DNA of 64,000 nucleotides from Pseudanabaena cinerea FACHB-1277 (GTDB taxonomy: Bacteria > Cyanobacteriota > Cyanobacteriia > Pseudanabaenales > Pseudanabaenaceae), in NCBI RefSeq assembly GCF_014696345.1, contig NZ_JACJPY010000006.1, positions 52,301-116,300 on the forward strand, written 5' to 3'. Below are positions 42,037-51,622 of the stretch, piece after piece. Below the pieces are notes generated by a model, which had not been told where the DNA came from, ran no database searches, and saw nothing but the letters and a program-made list of their open reading frames with translations. Position numbers and translations under genes: made by a program. Position 1 is the stretch's first letter. Each line of letters starts with the position of its first letter.

Positions 42037-43113
42037 CTAAACTTGATTGTGATAATAAACAGTAGTGCCTTCATCGGGAACAACTTTGCAAGCCTTTTGG
42101 GAAGTGAAAAATGACTTCCAAATTGGTTCACTAGAAACCCGATAGTAATCGCCTAGGACAGGTTTAATGGCTTCAGTGGCAGTCTTGAGATAGTAATGGG
42201 GAATGCCAATAAATAGGTGATGGGCAACATGAGTACCAATATTGTGATGAATATCGTTGAAAATGCCATAGTCGCGATCAATGGTCGACAGCGCTCCCTT
42301 AAAGAAGAACCAGTCTTTACCACGATACCAAGGAATATCGGCTTCAGTGTGGTGTAGGTAAGTAACCAAGTCCAGCCATACGACAAAAATCAAGTAAGGT
42401 ACAATATAGAATTTAAATAGGAATAGAAAACCATAGGTAAATCCTAACCAGCCCAAAAAGCCCACCATCATTAGCCAACAAGCTGTACTGGTGATGATGT
42501 CATTGGTTTCTGATTCGCGAAATAGGTCATTGTTGGGCATGAAATGGGAAGCGGTGGTGCGGGCGGGCGATCGCTTGAAAAGATAAAAAGGATAGGCAAA
42601 TAAAAGCGCATCAAAACGAATCAGTTTACCGATCCAGTCCATTCCTTTATATTCACTTGCCGTGACTGGATACCAACTTTCATCAGTGTCGATGTTGCCA
42701 GTATTTTGGTGATGAGTACGATGGCTGATGCGCCAGCCATGATAGGGAACCAGAATCGGGATATGGGTTAAATGTCCAATCAGGTTATTTAACCATTTGC
42801 TGCGGGAGAAGGAACCATGACCGCAATCATGTCCAACCACAAAAAATGCCCAGAACATTGTGCCTGTGGCAAACCAAAAAATAGGATAGAACCACCATGC
42901 GTCAATCGCGATCGCTGCCGCATAAAGCCCAGCAATAATCGCTGCATCTGCAAAAAAATAGGCGAGCGATCGCCATACATTAGGAGCAAAACATTCACTA
43001 GGAATTGCCGCTTTTACCTGTTGAAAGGTAAATGGAAGTTCTGTTTGTGATACTGAAGAATTATCTGAAAGTGGATTGTCAAGGTTAATCCGATGCACAG
43101 TCGTTGTCGACAC
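42037..43113 (-). CDS. desB: Acyl-lipid fatty acid desaturase (omega-3 type)
   Basis: A 358-residue membrane di-iron desaturase with all three His boxes: HDCGH, HRTHH (in HRTHHQNTGNIDTDESWYPV) and HVAHH. Box 1 context GHDCGHGSFS and box 2 context NTGNIDTDESWYPV match the DesB/FAD3 group that adds a double bond at the omega-3 position of membrane lipids. A delta-12 DesA is possible but less likely. The start is GTG, with AGG nine bases upstream. It is often cold-induced in cyanobacteria. recQ lies directly upstream-side on the same strand with a 31-bp spacer. Confidence 0.9.
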   Translation of the reverse strand: MSTTTVHRINLDNPLSDNSSVSQTELPFTFQQVKAAIPSECFAPNVWRSLAYFFADAAIIAGLYAAAIAIDAWWFYPIFWFATGTMFWAFFVVGHDCGHGSFSRSKWLNNLIGHLTHIPILVPYHGWRISHRTHHQNTGNIDTDESWYPVTASEYKGMDWIGKLIRFDALLFAYPFYLFKRSPARTTASHFMPNNDLFRESETNDIITSTACWLMMVGFLGWLGFTYGFLFLFKFYIVPYLIFVVWLDLVTYLHHTEADIPWYRGKDWFFFKGALSTIDRDYGIFNDIHHNIGTHVAHHLFIGIPHYYLKTATEAIKPVLGDYYRVSSEPIWKSFFTSQKACKVVPDEGTTVYYHNQV

Positions 43114-43144
43114 TGATAGTGACCTGTTGTTAAGAAAGGTTAAG

Positions 43145-44683
43145 TTAGCTTTTAGATTCTAGCAGTAACTTGGATTCTTGTTCAAAACCAAAGCTATTTA
43201 ACAAAAATGCCCAGCGATCGCGACTGAGATCGTTTAGGTTAGGTTTTAGATATTTTTTAAGATGATTTTTGAGATTACACTTTAATTTTTGATGATCTTG
43301 ATCAGGAAATCCACGCAAATTAATATATTCCTGCATTTGCGAGATCGCCTGCTCCGCGTCATTTAGTTGCAGTTTTTTGACTAATTCCCGTTTGCGCGTT
43401 TGCATATTTCCCAATATTTCATACTCAAAGGGGCTATGCCATTGCAAATATCCTGCACGGTGCAGTAGCCCAAGGGCGATCGCTGCATCAGGTTTTAGTC
43501 CTGTCGCTGTGCCTTGGCGCGGTAATCGCTCTAGCATTGCCAAAGCTTGCTGCTGTGTTTTTTGTTGCTGTTGTAAGAAGAAATTAATCCTCTGGCGATC
43601 GCTATCATCCAACCAGCCCGTCGGCTCACTGACCAACATCAGCGCCTCCGCAGGCAGATCATCCCGTCCTGCCCGTCCGATCTCTTGGATATATTCCGAT
43701 AGGGTCAGGGGCGGATGGAAATGCAGTACCCATCGGGTGTCTGGCTTATTAATACCCAGCCCGAAGGCGCTTGTGCAGATCACAAAGGGATATTGGTTAT
43801 TTAACCAAGCTTGCTCAATATAGCGGCGCTCTTGGGGTGGCAAACCTGCATGATATGCCGCCGTTGGCAAATTGAGAGCCTGTAGCCATTGACTAATTTC
43901 TTCGGCATCACGGCGACTGCGGACATAGATTAAGCCCGATTGCCTAGGGCGATCGCGAATAAATTTTAAAGCTTTGGCTTTGCGCCCTGCGGGAGTCCAA
44001 GCGATCGCCACATCGAGGCGCAGATGGGGGCGGTAAGGGCTAGTCCTCACCAGTTCAGGATTTCGCATCTCTAGGCATTTTTGCAATTCGGTGGCAGTGT
44101 GGTGATCGGCGGTGGCGGTAAATGCTGCAAGGGAGATCGCCCGATCATCATGTTCGCGCATTAAAGCCGAGCGCACCGCCCCCAAACGCCGATAGCTAGG
44201 TCGAAAAGAATCGCCCCACTGCACCAAACAATGCGCCTCATCAATCATCAAACCGCGAATATGCAGGCGGCGATCGCGCAAACGTTCCCATATAGGCGTA
44301 CTCAATAGCGTTTCTGGTGACACATACAACAAACGCAGGCTGGTTAAATTTTGAAGAATATGACGGCGCTCTGGTTGCGACAGGTTACTATGCAGACAGG
44401 CGGCAGCTAAATTACGCGATCGCAAGTCCTGTACTTGATCCTCCATCAATGCCAACAGAGGCGATACGACTATGGTCAGTCCATCATTTAATAAAGCGGG
44501 CAACTGAAAACAAATGGATTTACCGCCCCCCGTTGCCATAATTGCCAAACAGTCGCGCCCTTGCAACAAGCTACTCACAACCTGATGCTGGGCAGGACGC
44601 AATGAGCTATAACCCCAAACCCTTTGCAAAGTCGCCTCAACATGGGCTAGTTCCTGAGATATTTCTGAAGGTTGATTTGTCAT
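43145..44683 (-). CDS. recQ: RecQ-family DNA helicase, short form
   Basis: A 512-residue 3'-5' helicase: Walker A IMATGGGKS, DEAH box in MIDEAHCLVQWG, motif VI EIGRAGRD. After the helicase core the usual zinc-binding Cys cluster is not visible and there is no HRDC domain, so this is a minimal RecQ as seen in several cyanobacteria. The Met at 44683 is preferred over 44728, because the extra 15 residues are non-conserved. It acts in recombination and repair of stalled forks. Confidence 0.9.
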   Translation of the reverse strand: MTNQPSEISQELAHVEATLQRVWGYSSLRPAQHQVVSSLLQGRDCLAIMATGGGKSICFQLPALLNDGLTIVVSPLLALMEDQVQDLRSRNLAAACLHSNLSQPERRHILQNLTSLRLLYVSPETLLSTPIWERLRDRRLHIRGLMIDEAHCLVQWGDSFRPSYRRLGAVRSALMREHDDRAISLAAFTATADHHTATELQKCLEMRNPELVRTSPYRPHLRLDVAIAWTPAGRKAKALKFIRDRPRQSGLIYVRSRRDAEEISQWLQALNLPTAAYHAGLPPQERRYIEQAWLNNQYPFVICTSAFGLGINKPDTRWVLHFHPPLTLSEYIQEIGRAGRDDLPAEALMLVSEPTGWLDDSDRQRINFFLQQQQKTQQQALAMLERLPRQGTATGLKPDAAIALGLLHRAGYLQWHSPFEYEILGNMQTRKRELVKKLQLNDAEQAISQMQEYINLRGFPDQDHQKLKCNLKNHLKKYLKPNLNDLSRDRWAFLLNSFGFEQESKLLLESKS

Positions 44684-44971
44684 GGTACGGTTGAAGCGAT
44701 CGTAGTATATTGACAAGGCTGACAGCATAAAGCTTTTGCAATGGCTTAAAATACTTAGAGTTGTTTGTAAGAGCTGCTCCGCACCCTTTGCCGAAAATTC
44801 TTTGTATCGCTTAAAGCCTGACTCAATAGGTTGTAGTGAGGCAATTAGTGACTGAATTTGATGACACAGGTTTAAATGCTTAGCACTTATTGTCCTATGC
44901 TATGTAAAGTAGATGGCAATTATTCAGCGATTATCCAGATTCTAGTCCTTACTGCAAAGGAAATTATTTAG

Positions 44972-47167
44972 GTGGAACCCAGAGAGTCATCAACTCTTCG
45001 CACTAGAGACGCACTTCATCACGTACTGACGGTTGAAGATCCAAAGGGGTTTCGTAATTTTCTTTTGCATAACACCACCTACTCCCTCGGTAGAAGCCTC
45101 GAAAATTCGATTATATTGCGGTCTAATCTAGTATCGCGTCAGCACGCTGTCATCTTGGCGATCGCCCATCCTAACCGATCCGCTTATTTTTTCAGGGTCA
45201 TGGATGGCACCCTCGAAGGTAAGCGCAGCACCAATGGCATTTTGATTAATGGCAAAAAAAGGCTTTCTCATGTTCTGGGGCATGGGGATGAGATCCTATT
45301 TAGTAAAGACACAAGAGCTGTCTATCAGGTCATTAGCGCGATCGCCAGTGCCTCCAAGCCTAAGTTAGATAAGTCCGCCAGCATCCAGGCAGGCGATCAA
45401 CGCCTAAGCTCATTCAATTTTGTACAGTTCTCGCCTTTGCAAGCGATCGCTGAACGGGATCTCTCGGTCTATGTGCGGGAGACCCTTAACCAGTTTATTT
45501 CCTCCCCAGAGATTAACCCGCAGCCCATTGTTGAAATGAACCTAGTGGGCAAAATTCTTTATCTCAACCCTGCGGCGCTTTATCAATTTCCCGATCTTGA
45601 TGATCTAGGTCTAGGACATCCATTACTGCAAGAATTGTTGTCACAGCTAATTCCTTTAGTCAATCCAGTGCAGAATGTTTTCATTCGAGAAGTCACGATT
45701 AATGGCAAGAACTTTTCCGAAGTCATCCATTTTATGCCTTGGAGTGAGGTGATTCGCATTCATATTGCTGATGTTACTAAACAAAAACAAGCGGAAGCAA
45801 TTATTTCCTATCAGATTCACTACGATGCTCTCACAGGGTTGCCAAATCGCAAATTCCTGAGTGAATATTTAGTTAAACTAGCCAAAAAATTAGATGATGA
45901 CGCTCAAGTTAATGGGCTAGCTAATAGACCAACTAACAGCCCAAGCAACAATACCATTGATAAATTTGCAATTCTTTTCTTAGATATTGACCGCTTTAAA
46001 CTAATTAACGATTCTCTAGGGCATGGTACGGGCGATCTCTTATTACAGGCAGTTAGTAGTCGCATTAAAGAGTTGCTGCGACCTGATGACCTGCTCATAC
46101 GTTGGGGTGGTGATGAATTTGCGATCGTGGCGCGTAACATTGATAGTCTTGATCAGGTGGTGCAGATAGCTGAGTCAATGATTCAAAAACTTACATTGCC
46201 CTTTCTCTGTGGTGGTCACGAGCTGCACATCACCACCAGTATTGGCGTTAGTATCTATCCCGATCACAATAATGATGTCCAAGAACTAGTTCACAATGCG
46301 GATATGGCTATGTATCGTGCTAAGGCTGAAGGGCGTAATAGTTTTCAGTTTTATATTCCCAATATGCAGGAGCAGAGTTTTCAACGTCTCGTGATGGAAA
46401 ATAATCTCAGAAGGGCGTTGGAAAATGATGAACTTGATACATATTACCAACCGCAGGTGGATTTAGAATCTGGCAAAATAGTTGGACTAGAGGCGTTATT
46501 GCGTTGGAAGCACGTAGCGCTCGGCTCGATCTCCCCCGCTAAGTTTATTCCCCTTGCGGAAGAAACAGGCTTAATTGTGAATATTGGCAGTTGGGTATTA
46601 CGTCAGGCTTGTTTACAGGCGATCGCTTGGCAAAATATGGGTTTACCACCAATCCAGATTGGGGTGAATCTATCTATTAAGCAATTGGAGCAGCGAGATT
46701 TTTTAAGTAATCTTCAAGAGATTCTGCAAGAGACTAATTTCAATCCCCATTTTCTAGAGTTGGAAATTACTGAAGGGATTATGATGAATCATGTTTCGGA
46801 GAAAATTGCTTTGCTTAATCAAATTCGCGAATTGGGGGTGAAGTTATCAATTGACGATTTTGGGACGGGCTATTCATCGCTCAGTTATCTCAAAAATCTG
46901 CCCATTGACACAATTAAAATCGATCGCACTTTTATTGAATGTATTACCCATAACGATCAAGATCGGGCGATCGTTTCATTGTTAATCAATCTTTCTCATA
47001 GTCTGAATTTGGTGGTAATTGCTGAAGGTGCTGAAAGTCGGGAGCAGGTGGATCTACTGCGATCGCTGGGTTGTGATCTGATACAGGGTTATTTTTTCCA
47101 TAAGGCTTTACCTGCTGAAGAGATTGAGGATTTACTGAGGGCGCAAAATGTGACTAAGCCGCAATAA
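44972..47167 (+). CDS. FHA-GGDEF-EAL cyclic-di-GMP protein
   Basis: A 731-residue signalling protein. An N-terminal FHA domain (YSLGRSLENSIIL, SRQHAVIL, KRSTNGILINGK) is followed by a PAS-like linker. The GGDEF domain is intact (RWGGDEF, with the inhibitory RxxD site RPDD nine residues before it). The EAL domain has EALLRW, DDFGTGYSSLSYLK and AEGAES. Both synthesis and hydrolysis of cyclic-di-GMP are possible; which dominates is unclear. The start is GTG with AGGAAA upstream. Phospho-threonine input through FHA is inference. Confidence 0.93.
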   Translation: MEPRESSTLRTRDALHHVLTVEDPKGFRNFLLHNTTYSLGRSLENSIILRSNLVSRQHAVILAIAHPNRSAYFFRVMDGTLEGKRSTNGILINGKKRLSHVLGHGDEILFSKDTRAVYQVISAIASASKPKLDKSASIQAGDQRLSSFNFVQFSPLQAIAERDLSVYVRETLNQFISSPEINPQPIVEMNLVGKILYLNPAALYQFPDLDDLGLGHPLLQELLSQLIPLVNPVQNVFIREVTINGKNFSEVIHFMPWSEVIRIHIADVTKQKQAEAIISYQIHYDALTGLPNRKFLSEYLVKLAKKLDDDAQVNGLANRPTNSPSNNTIDKFAILFLDIDRFKLINDSLGHGTGDLLLQAVSSRIKELLRPDDLLIRWGGDEFAIVARNIDSLDQVVQIAESMIQKLTLPFLCGGHELHITTSIGVSIYPDHNNDVQELVHNADMAMYRAKAEGRNSFQFYIPNMQEQSFQRLVMENNLRRALENDELDTYYQPQVDLESGKIVGLEALLRWKHVALGSISPAKFIPLAEETGLIVNIGSWVLRQACLQAIAWQNMGLPPIQIGVNLSIKQLEQRDFLSNLQEILQETNFNPHFLELEITEGIMMNHVSEKIALLNQIRELGVKLSIDDFGTGYSSLSYLKNLPIDTIKIDRTFIECITHNDQDRAIVSLLINLSHSLNLVVIAEGAESREQVDLLRSLGCDLIQGYFFHKALPAEEIEDLLRAQNVTKPQ

Positions 47168-47396
47168 TTAAGTAATTAGGCATAAGAAAACTTAAAAATC
47201 AAAGATTAAGGACTCCGACTTTTTAGTAAATTTGCAAATTGTCTTTGCCTGCCTAGAAAAGGTCGGGGATCTGGGCATTTACCCTACATTCAGCAGGTTA
47301 TTTTTGGTATTCAAAACAATTTTACTTAACAATAAGATACAATATGATAGATAAACATGAAAATTAATCGTTTAAAACCTAATATTTGCCATTGTT

Positions 47397-48878
47397 ATGA
47401 ATAATCAAATTGCCAATAGCATCGCCAGTAGCTCAGCAGTTATCGATCCTAGTGGTTTATCTAGTGATATTTCTAGCTTGGAGAGTACTATGAAGTCTCA
47501 AGTTAATGCTCAAGACTATAGTTTACCTGCGGGGGGCGCTGATCCTGAGCGATTTGATTGGCAAGAGGTATGGTATCCCGTATTTTATTTAGAAGATTTA
47601 GATAAGACGCAACTCCATAAATTTACCCTTTTAGAAAGAGATTTAGTAATTTGGTGGGATCGTCAAAGCAACGCATGGAAAGCCTTTGCCGATCGCTGCC
47701 CCCATCGACTTGTCCCATTATCGGAAGGGCGCATTGCCGAAGATGGACTATTGGAATGTCCCTATCACGGTTGGGCTTTTAAGGGAGATGGTAGTTGCGA
47801 TCGCATTCCCCAACAGCCCATTGATGGCAATGCCCACAGGTCAAAACGCGCCTGTGTCAGCACTTTGCCCACCGCCGAACGGCAGGGAATGTTATTTATC
47901 TATGCGGGCAAGCCTGAAAATGCCAATAGTGTCAAAATTCCCATCATTGAACCCCTCGAAACTGATACTGATAAATGGACAGTCTTCGGCACATTTCGGG
48001 ATCTACCCTATGATGCCATTACCCTGCTAGAAAATGTCCTTGATGCCAGTCATTTGCCATTTACCCATCATAAATCGGTGGGGAATCGTGCCAATGCTGC
48101 GCCAATGGATTTAGAAATTCTCGAAGCCCATAAAAATGGATTTACAGGGACTTGGGCAGAAGGGCCTAGACGGGGCAAATTGGGAAGGCAAAATACCACT
48201 TTTATTGCACCAGCGCTAATGTGGCATGACCTGACCTCTAAGCAATTTGGACGCACTATGACGGTGGTCTATGCCACGCCCACCCGCAAAGGGGAATGTC
48301 GTATGTTTGCCCGTTTTCCCTTTCAATTTAATTCTGCTATCCCCCGCTTCTTTATCAGCATCACGCCCCGTTGGTATTCCCATTTAGGACAGAATAGTAT
48401 TCTCGAAGATGATCAAATCTTTCTGCACTATCAAGAGCGCTATCTAGAAGAGGCGAATACTAACTATGCCAAGGCTTTCTATTTAGCAACTGCTGCTGAC
48501 AATTATGTTTCAGAACTGCGGAAATGGGTCGATCGCTACCAAGCAAATCCCTTTGCGGGGCAGAAATTAACAGCCCCCCTTCCTAAAAATGCACTTTTAG
48601 ACCGCTATCATTCCCATACGATCAACTGTGCTAGTTGTCGGCAGGCGCTGCATAATATTCGGCAGATCAAGAAAATTAGTATTGCGATCGCCGCGATCGC
48701 TTGGACAATTAACCCGCTAATCGTTTTAGGGCTGTTGAGCAGCAATGGATTAGGTTTAATTCCATTAATTTTATTATGTATATTACCTGCGGCGATCGCT
48801 TCTATCACATGGTTAGTTTGCCATAATCTAGAGCGAAAGTTTATCTATGGTCAAGAAGTCCCACCACGCAATTTGTAA
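47397..48878 (+). CDS. Pheophorbide a oxygenase-like Rieske protein
   Basis: A 493-residue Rieske non-haem-iron oxygenase of the PaO/TIC55/PTC52 group. The Rieske cluster motifs are DRCPHR and ECPYHGW; the mononuclear iron site is near NVLDASHLPFTHH; and a C-terminal CxxC (NCASC) typical of the group precedes two membrane helices. In plants members act on chlorophyll breakdown or protochlorophyllide. The substrate here is unknown, perhaps a tetrapyrrole. An ATG at 47490 has a better ribosome binding site (GGAG) and may be the true start. Confidence 0.88.
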   Translation: MNNQIANSIASSSAVIDPSGLSSDISSLESTMKSQVNAQDYSLPAGGADPERFDWQEVWYPVFYLEDLDKTQLHKFTLLERDLVIWWDRQSNAWKAFADRCPHRLVPLSEGRIAEDGLLECPYHGWAFKGDGSCDRIPQQPIDGNAHRSKRACVSTLPTAERQGMLFIYAGKPENANSVKIPIIEPLETDTDKWTVFGTFRDLPYDAITLLENVLDASHLPFTHHKSVGNRANAAPMDLEILEAHKNGFTGTWAEGPRRGKLGRQNTTFIAPALMWHDLTSKQFGRTMTVVYATPTRKGECRMFARFPFQFNSAIPRFFISITPRWYSHLGQNSILEDDQIFLHYQERYLEEANTNYAKAFYLATAADNYVSELRKWVDRYQANPFAGQKLTAPLPKNALLDRYHSHTINCASCRQALHNIRQIKKISIAIAAIAWTINPLIVLGLLSSNGLGLIPLILLCILPAAIASITWLVCHNLERKFIYGQEVPPRNL

Positions 48879-48913
48879 CACTGTTTATAAATTGCAATAA
48901 ATTACTACAATGT

Positions 48914-48957
48914 AAGCAGTAGGATGCGTTAGTGCAACGTAACGCATCCTACTGCTT
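48914..48957. repeat. Perfect 18-bp inverted repeat (interspersed element)
   Basis: AAGCAGTAGGATGCGTTA and TAACGCATCCTACTGCTT flank an 8-base loop. A related half-copy (GATGCGTTACGC) follows at about 48963. GTAGGATGCGTTA elements occur between many cyanobacterial genes. It lies just after the Rieske gene and could end its transcript, though it has no T-run. Confidence 0.88.
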
Positions 48958-49055
48958 AAAGAAGATGCGTTACGCTATCGCTAACACATCCTATGTTTAA
49001 TTCCAACAACCTACTTACCATAATTCAACAGGGTGAAAGTAAAGGAGCTAAATAA

Positions 49056-49418
49056 ATGACCGAGCAAAACGGGTTAACTCTTGAAGGGGTAGCGGATGAT
49101 CTCGATGCAGTTAAAACGATTATGTTTACTCTTGCGAGGCAATACGAACGCATAGATCGCACAGTTGATCGCGTGACAAGTCAGCAAGAAGTCAATACTA
49201 GAGCAATTAGTGATTTAACTCAATTCATGGGGCAATTGGGTGAAGCTATGGCAATCACACAATCTAATATCAGGCAAATGCAGTCTGATATCAGGCAAAT
49301 GCAATCTGATATTAGAGAGATGCAGTCTGATATTAGAGAGATGCAATCAGAGGTAAAAGGCTTACAAGTCGAAAACCGTAGGATTTTACAGCGTGTTTTG
49401 GGTGATGAGTTTTTCTGA
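49056..49418 (+). CDS. Coiled-coil protein with heptad tandem repeats
   Basis: A 120-residue protein predicted to be almost all helix. The middle holds four consecutive heptads IRQMQSD, IRQMQSD, IREMQSD and IREMQSE, encoded by 21-bp tandem repeats at about 49264-49350. It resembles a cyanobacterial family with variable numbers of such repeats. No enzymatic motif is present. Confidence 0.75.
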   Translation: MTEQNGLTLEGVADDLDAVKTIMFTLARQYERIDRTVDRVTSQQEVNTRAISDLTQFMGQLGEAMAITQSNIRQMQSDIRQMQSDIREMQSDIREMQSEVKGLQVENRRILQRVLGDEFF

Positions 49419-49472
49419 TTTACCGCAAAATCTAAAAACAAAATCTATAAAATCCAACTTGTAACACGTCCA

Positions 49473-50288
49473 ATGAATTATTTTCCTGCCGATCGCTACT
49501 TTGCATACCTCAACTCACCCGCGATCGCGGCGATGGGTGATAAACAGAACGCGGTGATTATTCAGCCCATGGGGGCGATCGAACAGCATGGCGCACATCT
49601 GCCCTTGATTGTGGATGCTGCTATTAGTATTGGGGTGTTGGCAAAGGCATTGGCACAACTCGATCCAGCGATCGCTGCCTATGCCCTGCCGCCCCTGTAC
49701 TATGGCAAATCCAATGAGCATAGTACCTTCGCGGGGACAGTTACATTACGCACGGAGACTATGCTGGCGCTGTTGACGGATATTGCGGAGAGCGTTTATC
49801 GTGCTGGTTTTCGCAAATTGGTATTGATGAATTCCCATGGTGGACAGCCGCAAATTTTGGAAATTGTGGCAAGGGATCTGCATGAGAAGTATCCAGACTT
49901 TTGTCTGTTTCCTCTATTCACTTGGCGCGTTCCCAATGTTGCCAAAGATTTGCTAACTGCGAAGGAATTGGAATTTGGCATTCATGGCGGTGATGCGGAA
50001 ACTAGCTTGATGTTGGCGCTGTTACCCGAACAGGTGGATATGGCTCAAGCTGTCACCGAATATCCCTATGGATTGCCAAAAGATAGTATGTTGAGTATGG
50101 AAGGGGCAAACCCTTTTGCGTGGGTAATGCGCGATCTGAGTCGCAGTGGCGTGTTAGGTGATGCCAAAGCCGCCACCAAAGAGAAGGGCGATCGCCTATT
50201 GGCTTCCCTCGTTGACGGCTGGACAGCGTTAATTACCGATATTTATAAGTTTGAGCAACCCAAGGCATATGGCGATCATCTCCTCTAA
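49473..50288 (+). CDS. Creatininase-family amidohydrolase
   Basis: A 271-residue zinc amidohydrolase of the creatininase/MftE/ArfB superfamily. Likely metal ligands are in [12 protein letters not shown] (residues about 34-45; Glu and His), in the Asp of VDAAISIG, in NSHGGQ and in [13 protein letters not shown]. Members cleave ring amides or process a peptide or pterin precursor; the actual substrate is unknown. The gene overlaps ruvB by 20 bp. Confidence 0.88.
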   Translation: MNYFPADRYFAYLNSPAIAAMGDKQNAVIIQPMGAIEQHGAHLPLIVDAAISIGVLAKALAQLDPAIAAYALPPLYYGKSNEHSTFAGTVTLRTETMLALLTDIAESVYRAGFRKLVLMNSHGGQPQILEIVARDLHEKYPDFCLFPLFTWRVPNVAKDLLTAKELEFGIHGGDAETSLMLALLPEQVDMAQAVTEYPYGLPKDSMLSMEGANPFAWVMRDLSRSGVLGDAKAATKEKGDRLLASLVDGWTALITDIYKFEQPKAYGDHLL

Positions 50289-51498
50289 ACCCAGTTCTAA
50301 TATTCCCTCTGATGATGGTCAGGCAAAGCCCCAAACTGGTGAACATAGCGACCAAAATCAAGAACAGCCGCAGGAACAAAAAAAATCACGCCGTAAATCT
50401 GCTCCAAAATCCGCCGCCAAATCTTCGCAGGACTCCACTCAAGTTGCTTTAGATCTATTGCAAGCGGCAGCCACCCCAGAGGAGAAATTAGCGGAGCAGT
50501 TGGCAAAGGATAGCCCCGTGGTTAGCGCCGATGTGAATATTCGCCCTAAGAGTTTAGAGGACTATATTGGACAGAAGGATTTAAAGGAACTGTTAAATAT
50601 TGCGATCGCCGCCGCCAAATCCCGATCTTCAGCACTAGATCATTTACTGCTCTATGGTCCCCCAGGGTTAGGGAAAACCTCATTGGCATTAATTATTGCT
50701 CAAGAAATGGGCGTACAGTGCAAAATCACCTCTGCCCCTGCCCTAGAGCGTCCCCGTGATGTGGCAGGTTTACTAGTTTCGCTGCAACAGGGCGATATTC
50801 TCTTTATCGATGAAATCCATCGCTTACCCAATGTGACGGAAGAAATTCTCTATCCTGCGATGGAAGATTATCGCTTGGATATCACCATTGGCAAGGGGCA
50901 GGGGGCAAGGATTCGCAGTGTGCAGCTCAATAAATTTACCTTGATTGGCGCAACTACCCGCATCGGTTCCCTCTCTTCGCCATTGCGCGATCGCTTTGGA
51001 TTTGTGCAGCATTTCCGCTTTTATGAACAGGATGAACTGACGCAGATTGTCTCCCGCAGTGCCAAAATTCTCACGACTCCCATTGATGAAGCTGGGGCAG
51101 TGGCGATCGCCGCGAGATCGAGGGGTACGCCCCGCATTGCCAATCGTTTGCTTAAGCGGGTGCGGGACTATGCCGAGGTCAAGGCAAAGGGCGAACCGAT
51201 TACAGGGGCGATCGCTGAGTCAGCTTTGGAATTATTTAATGTTGACCCCAAAGGCTTAGATTGGATCGATCGCAAATTATTAACGGTCTTAATTGAGAAT
51301 TTCAACGGTGGACCTGCGGGACTGGATACCCTTGCCGCCGCCACGGGCGAAGATGCCCACACCATTGAAGAGGTTTACGAACCCTATTTATTGCAGATTG
51401 GTTACATCAATCGCACCCCAAGGGGTCGAGTTGCCACAGCCGCCGCTTGGAAGCACTTAGGATATTCTGTACAAACTGCGATCGCGGGTTTGCTATAG
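50269..51498 (+). CDS. ruvB: Holliday junction branch-migration ATPase RuvB
   Basis: The motor of branch migration at Holliday junctions, acting as a hexamer with RuvA. Walker A is GPPGLGKTS, Walker B is FIDEIHR, the arginine finger region is [17 protein letters not shown], and the C-terminal winged helix is complete. The N-terminus carries a 70-residue Lys/Gln/Ser-rich extension of low complexity before the domain ([13 protein letters not shown]), longer than in most bacteria but usual in cyanobacteria. The ATG at 50269 lies inside the end of the creatininase gene, so the two are coupled. Confidence 0.96.
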   Translation: MAIISSKPSSNIPSDDGQAKPQTGEHSDQNQEQPQEQKKSRRKSAPKSAAKSSQDSTQVALDLLQAAATPEEKLAEQLAKDSPVVSADVNIRPKSLEDYIGQKDLKELLNIAIAAAKSRSSALDHLLLYGPPGLGKTSLALIIAQEMGVQCKITSAPALERPRDVAGLLVSLQQGDILFIDEIHRLPNVTEEILYPAMEDYRLDITIGKGQGARIRSVQLNKFTLIGATTRIGSLSSPLRDRFGFVQHFRFYEQDELTQIVSRSAKILTTPIDEAGAVAIAARSRGTPRIANRLLKRVRDYAEVKAKGEPITGAIAESALELFNVDPKGLDWIDRKLLTVLIENFNGGPAGLDTLAAATGEDAHTIEEVYEPYLLQIGYINRTPRGRVATAAAWKHLGYSVQTAIAGLL

Positions 51499-51622
51499 GC
51501 ATTTTGACCGAGTTTAGCAATGAATTGTTACAAATGTCTAATTAAGCATCTTGGGCTGAATCGGTAATGCTGTACTATGTCACTGTAATAGCCAAGATCC
51601 GTCATCTTCAGAGGCAGATATT

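Noticed and set aside
43377..43823. A 148-codon plus-strand frame opposite recQ.
   Set aside because: It is Cys/Arg/Ser-rich and antisense to well-conserved helicase motifs, so it is a shadow.
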